This document shows positions 42,771 to 51,520 of a stretch of 64,000 nt of DNA, piece by piece. This stretch comes from a bacterium (GTDB lineage Bacteria > Actinomycetota > Acidimicrobiia > Acidimicrobiales > Bin134): positions 228,134 through 292,133 of the forward strand of contig JAPOVT010000056.1 of NCBI GenBank assembly GCA_026708015.1, read 5' to 3'. Every line of letters starts with the position of its first letter. Within the stretch, counting starts at the first letter, position 1. The translations under genes and the position numbers were made by a program. The notes beneath the pieces are model-generated. The model was given only the letters and a program-made list of their open reading frames with translations. It did no database searches and had not been told where the DNA came from.

Positions 42771-44195
42771 CCTCCGGTCCCACCAGCCGCGAACGCATAT
42801 GTACATCATCCGGCCATACCTTGTCCCAACAGCGGTGCATTCGCTGCTGTCCGCAGCTTCCGCCCTCGGTGTTGGGCCGCACCGCTTGTCGTAGCTCGGC
42901 CACCCATCAAGCGGCCCGCTCCCAGTAACAACCCCGCAAACAGGATGCGGGGCAGGCGAAGGCGTCGGATCGGGCGTGGCCGTCGGTGCGGGAGTGGCGG
43001 TGGGAGTCGGTGCAGGCGTCGGGGTAGTGGTGCCAGAATCGGAACCGGAATCGTCGTCGGTGGAGTCGCCGGAACCATCGGAGTCGGAGTCGATGTAGTT
43101 CTCCTGGATGTACTTCGCTACGTCGGCAACCGCGCAAACCCCCAAGTACACCCCCAACGGGCTGAGCGTCGCGACCACCTTGGTCGCCTCGGCGATGCCT
43201 TTGAGCCACTTGACAACCGCCGCCGACGTTCCCAACGCCCCAGCAAGTGTTCCGAGGACATTTGCTGGGGCGCATGGATCGCCAACGCCGTAGGGATTGA
43301 ACGACAGGGCGTAGCAGCCGGTGTCGCCCACCTGCACCCACTCGGCACCGACGGTGTGGTGTCCCTCTAACCTCACCCTTACTTCGTTCTCGGGGGTGAC
43401 CAGCCTCCACTTCTTGCTGATTTGGCCGTACCAAACCGTCGGCTTGTCGTCCTGCTCCACCGCCGCAGACGGGTATGTTCCCGACGCGCATAGCGTGGGC
43501 GGGGTGCCACCGCCGTTGTTGGTTGTAGGTGCAGGTGTCGTTGTCGGCGTGGGATCGGGTGTGGGCGTCGGGTGTAGGCACCTGTCGCCGCTGAGGGTGT
43601 GGCCTGTCGGACATGCGTAGCGATAGCGGGTTTCTTTGGCCTTGTAGGTCTCGGTGCGGGTGCCGACCTGGATCTTTATGGTCGTCCTCTTGTAGTTGAA
43701 AACCTCCCGCCATCTCGTCTCAGACGGCGGGCAATAGGTTCCGGCTTGGCCGCCGATTATGACGGTTATACACGGCGGCTTGTAGGTATAGCTCTCCCGA
43801 TACGGCGCCACCCGCTTCCGCCCCGTCAAATAGCTGTACACCGGGACCTGCCGGGTCTTTTGAACATCAAACTGCCTGGGAACGAAGTTGTACACATCCT
43901 CGGCCACCCAGGTGTACACATCAACCTCGCGTGTCTTGTTCACCGCAACCCGCTTGGGAACAAAGCTGTACACATCAACCTCACGGGTCTTGTCCACCTC
44001 CACCTCATAGGACTCTCTGGTGGGCGCGAGATCATGACAGCCTTCTAGCGCTGGCAGGGAAGCTAGCCGAGTCGTCGGGAGCGCACAAGTCCCGCCAGTT
44101 TCAATTGGGAAACTTTGCCCGGGTGTCAGTTGTCGGATGCAGTGGGCGTTACTGCCGCCGAAGCTGCCGCCGCGCCCGCTCGCCGTTGGCGACAA
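42768..44195 (-). CDS. Large PT-rich protein with tandem Y-x-x-V repeats (putative surface protein)
   Basis: A ~475-residue protein. Residues ~55-140 contain a string of similar units: TRESYEVEV, KTREVDVYSFVPKRVAV, NKTREVDVYTWV, QKTRQVPVYSYL, PYRESYTYKPP, alternating beta-strand pattern with R-E/Q-V-x-V-Y cores. A Cys-containing region (YACPTGHTLSGDRCLHP) and two PT/PA linkers follow (TPTPDPTPTTTPAPTTNN; TPTPAPTPTATPAPTATP). The middle has a helical stretch (LGTLAGALGTSAAVVKWLKG). It ends near MYICVRGWWDRR. No signal peptide is evident at the annotated ATG, so the true start may differ. No known family recognised. Confidence 0.6.
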   Translation of the reverse strand: MSPTASGRGGSFGGSNAHCIRQLTPGQSFPIETGGTCALPTTRLASLPALEGCHDLAPTRESYEVEVDKTREVDVYSFVPKRVAVNKTREVDVYTWVAEDVYNFVPRQFDVQKTRQVPVYSYLTGRKRVAPYRESYTYKPPCITVIIGGQAGTYCPPSETRWREVFNYKRTTIKIQVGTRTETYKAKETRYRYACPTGHTLSGDRCLHPTPTPDPTPTTTPAPTTNNGGGTPPTLCASGTYPSAAVEQDDKPTVWYGQISKKWRLVTPENEVRVRLEGHHTVGAEWVQVGDTGCYALSFNPYGVGDPCAPANVLGTLAGALGTSAAVVKWLKGIAEATKVVATLSPLGVYLGVCAVADVAKYIQENYIDSDSDGSGDSTDDDSGSDSGTTTPTPAPTPTATPAPTATPDPTPSPAPHPVCGVVTGSGPLDGWPSYDKRCGPTPRAEAADSSECTAVGTRYGRMMYICVRGWWDRR

Positions 44196-44331
44196 AGAGA
44201 ACCGCTCCCAGCAACCCGATAATAGGCCCGATCAGCCCTGAAAACAGCGCTAATGAATAGGCCAAGACAAAGCTGGACCCGATCAGCAGGGAAACGTTCC
44301 AAGCGTGGGCGCGAGCCTTCGGAGCGGCCAT
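44149..44331 (-). CDS. Small two-helix membrane protein
   Basis: A 60-residue protein starting MAAPKARAHAWNVSLLIGSS with two hydrophobic segments (LLIGSSFVLAYSLALFSGL, IGPIIGLLGAVLFVA) and a basic tail GERARRQLRRQ. It lies immediately upstream of, and overlaps by 47 bp, the PT-rich protein gene. No clear ribosome-binding site. Similar architecture to 41521-41769. Confidence 0.5.
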   Translation of the reverse strand: MAAPKARAHAWNVSLLIGSSFVLAYSLALFSGLIGPIIGLLGAVLFVANGERARRQLRRQ

Positions 44332-44768
44332 TAGTTGGCGCTTGTCTCTAGGACAATCACGCGCGGCCACGCCATCGGGTTCACCTGCCGGGCTGGAAGC
44401 AGTATCCTCTAGGGTGTGTGGTGGGGGGTTTTGGTGATATATGCCCCCCACCATACATCTTCTAAGCGCTCAGCACACAATGCCGGGCAGCCCGCCGAGC
44501 CGGGCGCTGAGACCTAGAGGTAATCGAGGCCACCACAGCAAGGTCACCCCTGGGACTAAGGGGCCAAGCGGATAGGTGCTGACCTGCGAAAACGTTTGAA
44601 CCGCTGACTGCGGCTGCGGTCGCCTGACCTGGAACTTTGCTAGCTCTGATAGAGGTCGGAACGGAATTTGCTGAGATCTGTGTCACCTATCCGCGCGGCC
44701 CCTAAATCAGGCGCTGCGTCGGCGGTGCGGGAGTCTCAATAGCATCATTCCGGCGACTACTGAGCCTG
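44332..44768. other. 437-bp stretch without a convincing gene
   Basis: Between the small membrane protein and the BKACE fragment there is no reading frame with protein-like character. It contains a CTCAGC/GCTGAG pair around 44469-44511, the 22-bp inverted repeat pair described separately, and a GCCTAAC/GTTAGGC heptamer near 44768. No tRNA or known riboswitch pattern is recognised. Confidence 0.6.
44557..44705. repeat. Imperfect 22-bp inverted repeats enclosing ~105 bp
   Basis: TAAGGGGCCAAGCGGATAGG plus TG (44557-44578) and, on the opposite strand, TTAGGGGCCGCGCGGATAGG plus TG (44684-44705) match at 19 of 22 positions, including an unbroken 11-base GCGGATAGGTG. The inside has no reading frame. 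It could be a MITE-like remnant, the end of an element or a structured RNA. Confidence 0.65.
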
Positions 44769-45419
44769 TTAGGCAAACGTGGGAATCAATACGGCTGTGA
44801 CGAACAACGCTAACACACCCAAGAATGCGACCGTCTTTTGTGTTCTGGCTCCAAAGTAGAGCTTGGCCATCGACCCCGCGGGCAGCTGCCCGACCCGGTG
44901 GTAGGTGAGCACGCACTGCAAGAAGCCGGGCTCGTAGATGGCCATCGCGGAGGCCCAGCCGTTGTCGCGGCACAAGTCGAAGCTGGCCCGTATTTCGGCG
45001 TAGTCGTTCTTGTAGGTGCCGCCCACCGGCAGGCCGTCGGGGCCGGCGCCGCCGATGTTGGTTGAACCGGGGTCTACAACCACCATTCGCAAGGACATCT
45101 CGGCGGCGATCATGGCCATGTGGGCGTATTTGGCCTGGTGGTCTCCAGAGGTGAGCGTGGGATACCAAAGCGCGTCGGGGCGGGCGGCCAGCACGGGAGC
45201 CATGGCCTCGATGTAGGGGTGGGCCGCGGCCTCCCCGGTGAGGCTGATGTCGTGGTTGTGGGTGTGGATGATGGCCGCGCCCCCCTCCAAGCAGGCCAGC
45301 GCATCGGCTCCAATGGCTTCGGGGCTCAGCGGGACATTGGGATTGATATTGGGGCTGGTGATGCCGTTGATGGCCACCTCGATGATGGCCGGGACTTCCT
45401 CGTTTGCAACTGCTGCCAT
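44769..45419 (-). pseudogene. N-terminal part of BKACE (DUF849) enzyme, fused to a foreign tail
   Basis: The first ~190 residues are good BKACE sequence: IEVAINGITSPNINPNVPLS, GAAIIHTHNHDISLTGEAAA with the zinc-ligand histidines H-T-H, TLTSGDHQAKYAHMAM, and GWASAMAIYEPGFLQC ending AKLYFG. Then it switches to RTQKTVAFLGVLALFVTAVL, a hydrophobic helix, and stops. A normal member would continue for ~80 residues; those lie at 41101-41310. Without that end the protein probably cannot work. The protein could still be expressed as a membrane-anchored stump. Confidence 0.75.
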
Positions 45420-45465
45420 GGCCCGACCCTACTGCTGGCATTGCTGGCGTGGTTTACTGCGGGTT

Positions 45466-46452
45466 GTGGTTGCACCGGCAGGAGACGGCCCCTGGTTTGA
45501 GGATTTCACGGCGGGCGAGCAGCTCGACCCTGCTCCGGCCATCACCATCGGCCCAGGTGAAGCCGCGGTCTATCAGGCCATTTGCGGCGATCCCTTGGCC
45601 ATCAGCTTGAGCCGTCCGCTAGCGGAGGCCGTGACCGGCCAGCCCGGCGCAATCGTCAACCCCGCACTGGTATTGCAGGTGGCCATAGGCCAGTCCACCG
45701 TGGCCACCCGCAAGGTGGTGGCCAACCTGTTCTACCGGGGCGTCCGCCAACTGCGCACTGTGCGGGTGGGCGACACGCTTGCCACCACGGTCACCGTGCG
45801 GGGGCTGCGAGTGGCATCATCTCGGCCCGACCGGCCACCCCGAGGTCTGGTGCTTCTGGGCATGCAAACTCATGATGACCAGGGCAGGTTGGTGTTGGAC
45901 TTCGAGCGATGCGCTCTGGTTCGCCGACGCTCCGATGCCCCTACCGGCCATCACGATGATCTGGGGGGTACCCCGGTTGAACTGGACATGACCCCGTTCA
46001 TCGAAGCCGCGCCCACCGATTGGGATTTGGCCCCCCTGGGAGCGCCCCAAGACTGGTCGCCTGGCGAGACCCGGCGCGATCCGTTGCGCGACACAGTGAC
46101 CGACGCCCCCGCGCTGGCGCGGCTCACCCAGAATCTTGCCCCGCCGCACCGGGATGCCTCCCTGGGCCAGGAAGGCAAGAGACTCGTTTATGGCGGCCAC
46201 ACCGTGGGTCTGGCCCAGGCCGGGCTCGTGCGGCTGCTTCCCACCGCGGCCACCGTGGTGGGGTGGCACCTCTGCGATCACACCGGCCCGGTGTTCGAAG
46301 ACGACGTGGTGGATGTGTCTGCCACCCTCGACGCGACGATTTCGGTGGCCAATGGCCGACTCCTGGCCTTCACCGTGATCGTGCAGGCCGAGCGAGGCGG
46401 CACCGAACCGGTTCAGGTGCTGGACTGGCGCCCGATCGTGCTGGCTCCGTGA
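45466..46452 (+). CDS. MaoC-like double hot-dog dehydratase
   Basis: A 328-residue protein from a GTG start. The opening DGPWFEDFTAGEQLDPAPAI and NLFYRGVRQLRTVRVGD fit the first hot-dog of Mch/mesaconyl-CoA hydratase-type proteins. The second half includes LVYGGHTVGLAQAGLVRLL, a MaoC-like G-G-H-T segment. These hydrate or dehydrate enoyl- or mesaconyl-CoA. It diverges from the broken BKACE gene and is coupled by GTGA overlap to the phosphatase gene that follows. Confidence 0.78.
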   Translation: MVAPAGDGPWFEDFTAGEQLDPAPAITIGPGEAAVYQAICGDPLAISLSRPLAEAVTGQPGAIVNPALVLQVAIGQSTVATRKVVANLFYRGVRQLRTVRVGDTLATTVTVRGLRVASSRPDRPPRGLVLLGMQTHDDQGRLVLDFERCALVRRRSDAPTGHHDDLGGTPVELDMTPFIEAAPTDWDLAPLGAPQDWSPGETRRDPLRDTVTDAPALARLTQNLAPPHRDASLGQEGKRLVYGGHTVGLAQAGLVRLLPTAATVVGWHLCDHTGPVFEDDVVDVSATLDATISVANGRLLAFTVIVQAERGGTEPVQVLDWRPIVLAP

Positions 46453-47210
46453 CCGAAACCCCGGAACCGAGTGACCATGAGCTGGCCCACTGGCTGGCCC
46501 AGCAAGCCGGGGATCAGCTTCTGGCATTGCGAGAGGAAATGGAGGAGTCCCGGACAGGCTATCTCCATCGGGAGTTGGCTGGTGATCAGCTAAGCCACCG
46601 CTATCTCACCAGCGCGCTGGCCCAACTGCGTCCCGACGACGTCGTGCTGTCGGAGGAGGGCCGGGACGACGGTGCCCGCCTAGAGGCCGAGCGGGTATGG
46701 ATAGTCGACCCGCTGGACGGCTCGTCGGACTTCGCCGATCAGTGGAGTGATACCTGGGCGGTGCATGTCGGCCTGTCGGTAGATGGAGAGCCAACTGCGG
46801 GGGCAGTGGCCGTGCCACCCTGGGATCGGACGTTCAGCACCGCCAGCATGGAGGAACCGCTATCCGACACCGGGCGCCGTCGGCCGCTGGTAGTGATGTC
46901 CCGCTCCCGAGTGCGATGGGACGGGCATCGCCTGGCTCGCCACCTGGACGCCGATGTGTATGGCGTGGGCTCCGCAGGGGTGAAGGCCATGGCGGTGGTG
47001 ACTGGCGAGGCTGACGCCTGGGTTCATGCCGGCGGCCTCTATGAGTGGGACACCTGCGCCCCGGTCGCCGTTGCTTTGGCCGCAGGCCTGCACGCCTCCC
47101 ACCTCGACGGCTCACCTTTGCGCTACAACCGCCGTGATCTGGCCCAATGGGGCATCCTCATCTGCCGGCCTGAGTTTGCCTCTGACCTCAAAGCCGCTTT
47201 TGCCGCGTAG
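46449..47210 (+). CDS. Inositol-monophosphatase/CysQ-family phosphatase
   Basis: A 253-residue Mg-dependent, Li-sensitive-type phosphatase. The metal site shows VVLSEEGRDD (Glu) and VWIVDPLDGSSDFADQWSDT (D-P-L-D-G-S), with the second motif GGLYEWDTCAPVAVALAAG (W-D). This type acts on inositol phosphate, fructose bisphosphate or PAP. EWDTCAP is closest to CysQ. The GTG start overlaps the MaoC stop (GTGA). Confidence 0.87.
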   Translation: MTETPEPSDHELAHWLAQQAGDQLLALREEMEESRTGYLHRELAGDQLSHRYLTSALAQLRPDDVVLSEEGRDDGARLEAERVWIVDPLDGSSDFADQWSDTWAVHVGLSVDGEPTAGAVAVPPWDRTFSTASMEEPLSDTGRRRPLVVMSRSRVRWDGHRLARHLDADVYGVGSAGVKAMAVVTGEADAWVHAGGLYEWDTCAPVAVALAAGLHASHLDGSPLRYNRRDLAQWGILICRPEFASDLKAAFAA

Positions 47211-47223
47211 CTATCCTGCCCCC

Positions 47224-48261
47224 ATGAGAATCGGCATGTTGGGGGCGGCGTGGATCGGGCCGATGGGTTTGATCGAACCGGCCAAGGAGATCGACGGGGT
47301 TGAGGTGGCCGCGGTGGCGGCCCGTGATCCCCAGCGGGCCAGGGACTACGCCGACGAGCACGGCATCCCGCTGGTGTTCGAGACCTATGACGATCTCTTG
47401 GGCTCCGATGAGATCGATGCGGCCTACAACCCGCTGCCCAACTCCCACCACGCCCGCTGGACCATTGCCGCGTTGGAAGCGGGCAAGCCGGTACTGCTGG
47501 AGAAGCCGTACACCGCCAACGCCGACGAAGCCCGCCAAGTGGCCGATGCCGCTGAGCGAACCGGGCTAGTGGTTATGGAGGCCTACCACTGGCGCTTCCA
47601 CCCCCAAGCCGACCGGGCCATCGAGCTAGTGAGCTCCGGAGCAGTGGGCGAGGTGACCCATGTGGAAGCGGCCATGGTATTTCCGTCGATGCACGGCCCC
47701 GACGACATCCGCTTCCGCTACGACCTGGCCGGTGGCGCCCTCATGGACACCGGCTCCTACGCCCTCAGCAACCTCCGGGCATTCGGTGAGCTCGACGTGG
47801 TGAGGGCCGAGTCCGAGGAGATGGCCCCAGACGTCGACCGGCGAACAACCGCAGAACTGCGCTATCGCGACGGTGGGGCCACTGCGTCCATGCTCTCGGA
47901 GTTCACCGGCACCGACCAGAAGGCCGAGCTCGGCGATCCCGAAGACATTGACCCAGACGCATTCGATTTCGAGTTCCGGGCCGAGGTAGTGGTGAACGGC
48001 ACTGAAGGGCAATTGCACATCGACAACCCACTGGCCCCGATGTGGGGGAGGGGCCTGACGATCACTGATCCCAATGGGGAGACCGTTCTTCAGGAAACGG
48101 CCGAGCCGGTGGCAACCTATACCTGCCAGCTTCGAGCCTTTCGGGCCTGCGTTGAAGACGGCGGCCCAAACCTGTATCCGCCTTCAGAGTCGATCAAGAC
48201 AATGGAGCTCGTCGACGCGGTCTACCAGGCTGCGGGCCTGCCGGTGCGAGTGGGCGTCTAG
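47224..48261 (+). CDS. Gfo/Idh/MocA-family NAD(P)-dependent oxidoreductase
   Basis: A 345-residue protein with an N-terminal Rossmann motif (RIGMLGAAWIGPMGLIEPA), YNPLPNSHHARWTIAALEAGKPVLLEKPYTAN carrying the E-K-P motif with the catalytic lysine, and MEAYHWRFHPQADRAIELVS, where the usual second motif sits. The C-terminal half is the beta-sheet substrate domain. Members oxidise or reduce sugars or cyclitols. Its end overlaps the convergent TIM-barrel gene by 4 bp. Confidence 0.9.
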   Translation: MRIGMLGAAWIGPMGLIEPAKEIDGVEVAAVAARDPQRARDYADEHGIPLVFETYDDLLGSDEIDAAYNPLPNSHHARWTIAALEAGKPVLLEKPYTANADEARQVADAAERTGLVVMEAYHWRFHPQADRAIELVSSGAVGEVTHVEAAMVFPSMHGPDDIRFRYDLAGGALMDTGSYALSNLRAFGELDVVRAESEEMAPDVDRRTTAELRYRDGGATASMLSEFTGTDQKAELGDPEDIDPDAFDFEFRAEVVVNGTEGQLHIDNPLAPMWGRGLTITDPNGETVLQETAEPVATYTCQLRAFRACVEDGGPNLYPPSESIKTMELVDAVYQAAGLPVRVGV

Positions 48262-49118
48262 CTATCGAGTTCGGCCAGCAGTCGGCGGGTGGCGTCGCCT
48301 AGTAGGCGGGCGAACCCCACCGGCCCCAGCGCCTCCAGCCGGCCAGAGTCGAACACCTCCAGGGTTATGGGGGCTTGGCACCCGGCACCGCGGATAGTCC
48401 GCAGCGCCCCCGACAGGTCCATAGCCCCTTCGCCGGGAACGCAGCGGAGGTAGCGGGTGGCCCAGCCCAAGTCTTCAGGGGGTTCGGAGGGGGCGTCGTT
48501 GAGCTGGATGGCCCCGATCAGGTAACCGGGAATGGCCGCGAAATCGGCGAAATCTCCGGGACCGTAGAACACGTGCCAGAAGTCCACGGTGAGCCCGCAA
48601 TTGGCTCGTCCCGTGGCCGCCACCACTTCGGCGCTGGTAGCAGGATCGGGGATGGGCCGGTTGCGGCTGAACTCCATGTACACGTCCGCCCCGATGTCGG
48701 CAGCCTGGTCGGCCAGGCTGGCCATGGCCTCCGCTGCTTGCTCTTTGGTCGCTGATCCTGGGCAGACCAGCAGCGAGTTCACTCCAGAAGCACCGAGTGC
48801 GGCGGCCGCCTCGAAAACTGCCTCCCGGGGCGCCTCCTCGTAGTACGGGCCCCCGGGATCGTCGGGACCTACCCAAACGATGACCGCATCCATGTCCACC
48901 ACGGTCAAATCAGCGTCTCGGATGCGCTCTCCAATGGCCGGGTCGGCGGGATAGACGGCAGGCCACAGAGTCAGGCCCGCGAAACCTCCAAGCACCGCCG
49001 CCTCTACCAGTACCTCAATCGGGGGATTGTCCAAAGAGCCGGAGCTGAGCACCAGATCGTCAGGGCCGAGGGTCACTCCCATAGCATGGCATCTCATTCT
49101 CAGCACCGGTTCCGACAT
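48258..49118 (-). CDS. Sugar phosphate isomerase/epimerase-like TIM-barrel protein
   Basis: A 286-residue AP-endonuclease-2/xylose-isomerase-like barrel. Landmarks: EAAVLGGFAGLTLWP at the first strand, GASGVNSLLVCPGSATKEQA, DVYMEFSRNRPIPDP with a metal-ligand Glu, NCGLTVDFWHVFYGPGD (Asp, His) and a final ITLEVFDSGR with another Glu. Substrate is unknown; keto-sugar or hydroxypyruvate-type isomerases are the nearest relatives. Confidence 0.8.
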   Translation of the reverse strand: MSEPVLRMRCHAMGVTLGPDDLVLSSGSLDNPPIEVLVEAAVLGGFAGLTLWPAVYPADPAIGERIRDADLTVVDMDAVIVWVGPDDPGGPYYEEAPREAVFEAAAALGASGVNSLLVCPGSATKEQAAEAMASLADQAADIGADVYMEFSRNRPIPDPATSAEVVAATGRANCGLTVDFWHVFYGPGDFADFAAIPGYLIGAIQLNDAPSEPPEDLGWATRYLRCVPGEGAMDLSGALRTIRGAGCQAPITLEVFDSGRLEALGPVGFARLLGDATRRLLAELDS

Positions 49119-49137
49119 TGAGGCTGGCAGTGCTCAT

Positions 49138-50313
49138 TCAGCGGCCCTCGCGGTAGTCGGCCAATTCGACACCTTCGATGAGGTCGGCGAATTCAGGGGT
49201 GACAGCAGCATCGATGCGGTCGGTCAGGTTTGACAAGAAGAATGACGTTGCCAGGTGTTTGAGGGCCGCCTGCATGGCCAGAGGATCGGCATATTGGGGC
49301 ATGCAGCCGTCTTCGGCCCGCGCCACTTGTTCAGCCCCAAGAAGAGGCTCGAGCACTCCCAGCCCACCTCCGGCCAGAATGACTGGGCAGCTATCGGTGA
49401 AGCTGTTGTGGCCTGCCTGAGCCAGATTCACAAAGATTCGAGGTCCAGGGGCTGAGTTATAGCTGGCCAGGCTGTTCTCGGTGGGCACGGTGAGATCCAA
49501 TTCTGCCACTATCACCAGGATCGGTTTGTCGGCGGCCTCTGGTGGGGCAGTACCGCCTCCAGCCAGGGGAATAGCGGCCAATACTGCCTCGTTGGCCAAT
49601 GCGTTCAGAGCGGTTCTGGCGCCGGCGGAGTGGCCGATGATCCCCACCCTTGAGGTGTCGGCGCTGTCGCCGAACACGGCGTCAAGGGCTGTCAGCGTGT
49701 TGGTCACATCAGCCTGATCTTTCTCAGGACTGGACTCTGCGGTACCAAAGGCCTGGGCGGGCAGATTCCTGTGGATGTGCTCAGGGGATGCGACCACGAT
49801 GCCGTGCGATGCCATATGAGTGGTCAAGAAGATGGCAACATCCCGGTGGCCGCCAAACCCGTGGCTATAGATCACCACCGGATAGGTGGTCCCATCGGCC
49901 AGCGGTGCGTCGCGATAGGAATTGGTCTCAACCGCTCCCTGCATGCTGTCGGGGATCAGAGATCGGAATGCTTCTGGGATGACCTGGGAAGAGTCGTAGA
50001 TCTCGGCTTCCATCCCGGCCACCGCCTCTGAATCGGCGGGATACTAGACTGAGAGGGGCTGCTGGCCGGGTTCCTCGCCTAGCTCCAAGGTCATTACCCC
50101 AACCGGAAACTCACCAAATTTGGTGAGCGCGACCAGCGGCGCGGGTGTAGGCGCTGGGGTGGGCTCCGGTTCGGGTGCCGGAGCCTCGGTAGGGGCCGCG
50201 GCCGGAGGGCTCTCGTCATCATCTGAGGAGCATCCGGCTGCCATCAGCGTCAAAGCCATCAGAAGGGCAAGCGCTGCTGAGGCGCCCCGAGCCCCTCGGG
50301 GTTTCTTCCCCAC
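49138..50313 (-). pseudogene. Lipoprotein alpha/beta hydrolase interrupted by an in-frame TAG
   Basis: One continuous frame runs from a GTG at 50313 to 49138 except for TAG at 50044-50046. Before it: signal peptide with KKPRGAR, ALALLMALTLMAAGC lipobox, Pro/Ala linker, then GVMTLELGEEPGQQPLSV. After it, in the same frame: YPADSEAVAGMEAEIYDSSQ and a full hydrolase with VIYSHGFGGHRDV, nucleophile GHSAGA, VIVAELDLTVP and late His in AGHNSF. In PAF-acetylhydrolase-like lipoproteins this junction usually reads VWYPA, so TGG to TAG is the likely change. The gene is either recently inactivated or makes two pieces. Confidence 0.72.
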
Positions 50314-50350
50314 TTTTATCGACTCCGTCCGGTCCGAATAAGCTCCGTCC

Positions 50351-51517
50351 ATGGGCCGAAAGTACAAGGTAATTAGCGCTGATGGGCATGTGGAGACGCC
50401 GCCTGACGTATTCGTGAAGTACGTCCCTGAAAGGTGGAAAGACAGAGCTCCCCGCCTCATCCACCTTCCCGAGGGGGGAGAGGGATGGCTTATCGAGGGT
50501 CAGCCCCTGCTTCGCAACGGTCAGAACATTGCCGGGCGGGACAAGGTGAAGTTCTCTGGCGGCACCTATTTCAACGCCGACGGCAGCCCGGCCGAAGGGG
50601 CTGGCCCCGCTGAGCAGCGCCTTCGGGAGCAAGACCTCGACGGCATCGATGCCGAGGTGCTGTTCCCTCCGGTCTTCGCCAGCCGCTTCCTCGAGGGCAT
50701 CAAAGATCCCGACGTGTACCGCTCGATGATCCGGGCCTACAACACATTCTTGGCCCACGACTACTGCTCGGTGGCGCCCGACCGGCTCATCGGCAACGCG
50801 GTGACGCCCATCACCGGCATCGACCACGCGGTAGAGGAACTGGAGTTCGTCGCCGAGGCCGGCCTGCCTTCGGTGGCGTTCTACAACTTCCCCAACGGGA
50901 GCCCCTATGCCGACCCGGTGGACGACCGGTTCTGGGAGAAGAGCCTGGAGTTGGGACTCAAGCTGGCCCCGCATTTCGGCTTTGGTGCAGGTCAGGCGCC
51001 GCCGCAATCAGCGGCCAAGGGCACGTCCGACAGCCCGTGGGCCAGCGCCCTAGTGCAGCGGGCCGGCAACCACTCCCCGGTGTACTGCATGGCCCAGCTC
51101 ATCGCCGCCGGTGTGCTGGAGCGGTTCCCCGACATCAAGTTCTACTTTGCCGAGACCAACGCCAGTTGGCTGCCGGGCACGCTCTACTTCATGGACGACA
51201 ACTACGAGCTGTTCGGCGACTGGTTCAAGGTGAAGTACGAGCGCAAGCCCAGCGAGCAGGTGCTCGACCACTTCCACTTCAGCGTGATCCGCGATCCGGT
51301 GGTGTTCGACATGGTCGACATCATCCCGTGGGACAACATCATGTGGGGGACTGACTTCCCCCACTCAGTGGGGTCGTTTCCCGACTCCCAGGAGTTCATC
51401 GAGGAGAACTTCACCAAGGTGGACGAGACGATCTCTCACAAAGTGCTGCTGGAGAATCCGGCAAAATACTTTGATTTAGATCTGGAAGCCGACATCACCG
51501 AGACGCCGGCGGCCTGA
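50351..51517 (+). CDS. Amidohydrolase-2 family protein (third copy)
   Basis: A 388-residue TIM-barrel amidohydrolase. It opens KVISADGHVETPPDVFVKYV, where SADGHVETP is the family metal motif, has LAPHFGFGAGQAPP in the middle and NIMWGTDFPHSVGSFPDS near the end. Related to ACMSD and to the 30219 gene. The lipoprotein-hydrolase gene reads away from it, with promoters in the 37 bp between 50313 and 50351. Substrate unknown. Confidence 0.85.
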   Translation: MGRKYKVISADGHVETPPDVFVKYVPERWKDRAPRLIHLPEGGEGWLIEGQPLLRNGQNIAGRDKVKFSGGTYFNADGSPAEGAGPAEQRLREQDLDGIDAEVLFPPVFASRFLEGIKDPDVYRSMIRAYNTFLAHDYCSVAPDRLIGNAVTPITGIDHAVEELEFVAEAGLPSVAFYNFPNGSPYADPVDDRFWEKSLELGLKLAPHFGFGAGQAPPQSAAKGTSDSPWASALVQRAGNHSPVYCMAQLIAAGVLERFPDIKFYFAETNASWLPGTLYFMDDNYELFGDWFKVKYERKPSEQVLDHFHFSVIRDPVVFDMVDIIPWDNIMWGTDFPHSVGSFPDSQEFIEENFTKVDETISHKVLLENPAKYFDLDLEADITETPAA

Positions 51518-51520
51518 CAC

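Larger units (their letters stand above)
41290..44848. mobile_element. Composite insertion splitting the BKACE gene
   Basis: This stretch separates the two halves of the BKACE gene. It holds a 43-codon reading frame, two small two-helix membrane proteins, a PT-rich secreted-protein gene, a truncated relative of that protein, a primase/helicase-like fragment on the opposite strand and a block with inverted repeats. No transposase or integrase is visible and I found no matching direct repeats at the two junctions, so the ends are approximate (tens of bases). It is best described as an eroded plasmid- or ICE-derived segment. Confidence 0.55.

Noticed and set aside
44707-44770. A frameshifted tail with a hydrophobic run and RRR end after the BKACE fragment, suggestive of a sorting signal.
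   Set aside because: It is in a different frame, has no anchored protein upstream, and could be chance in GC-rich DNA.
44762-44775. GTTAGGC/GCCTAAC heptamer as an integron attC core.
   Set aside because: It matches the 7-base consensus but I could not find the paired core site or the attC fold around it, and no integron integrase is present.
50044-50046. TAG as pyrrolysine.
   Set aside because: No methylamine methyltransferase context, and the position matches a Trp in relatives; nonsense mutation or error is simpler.
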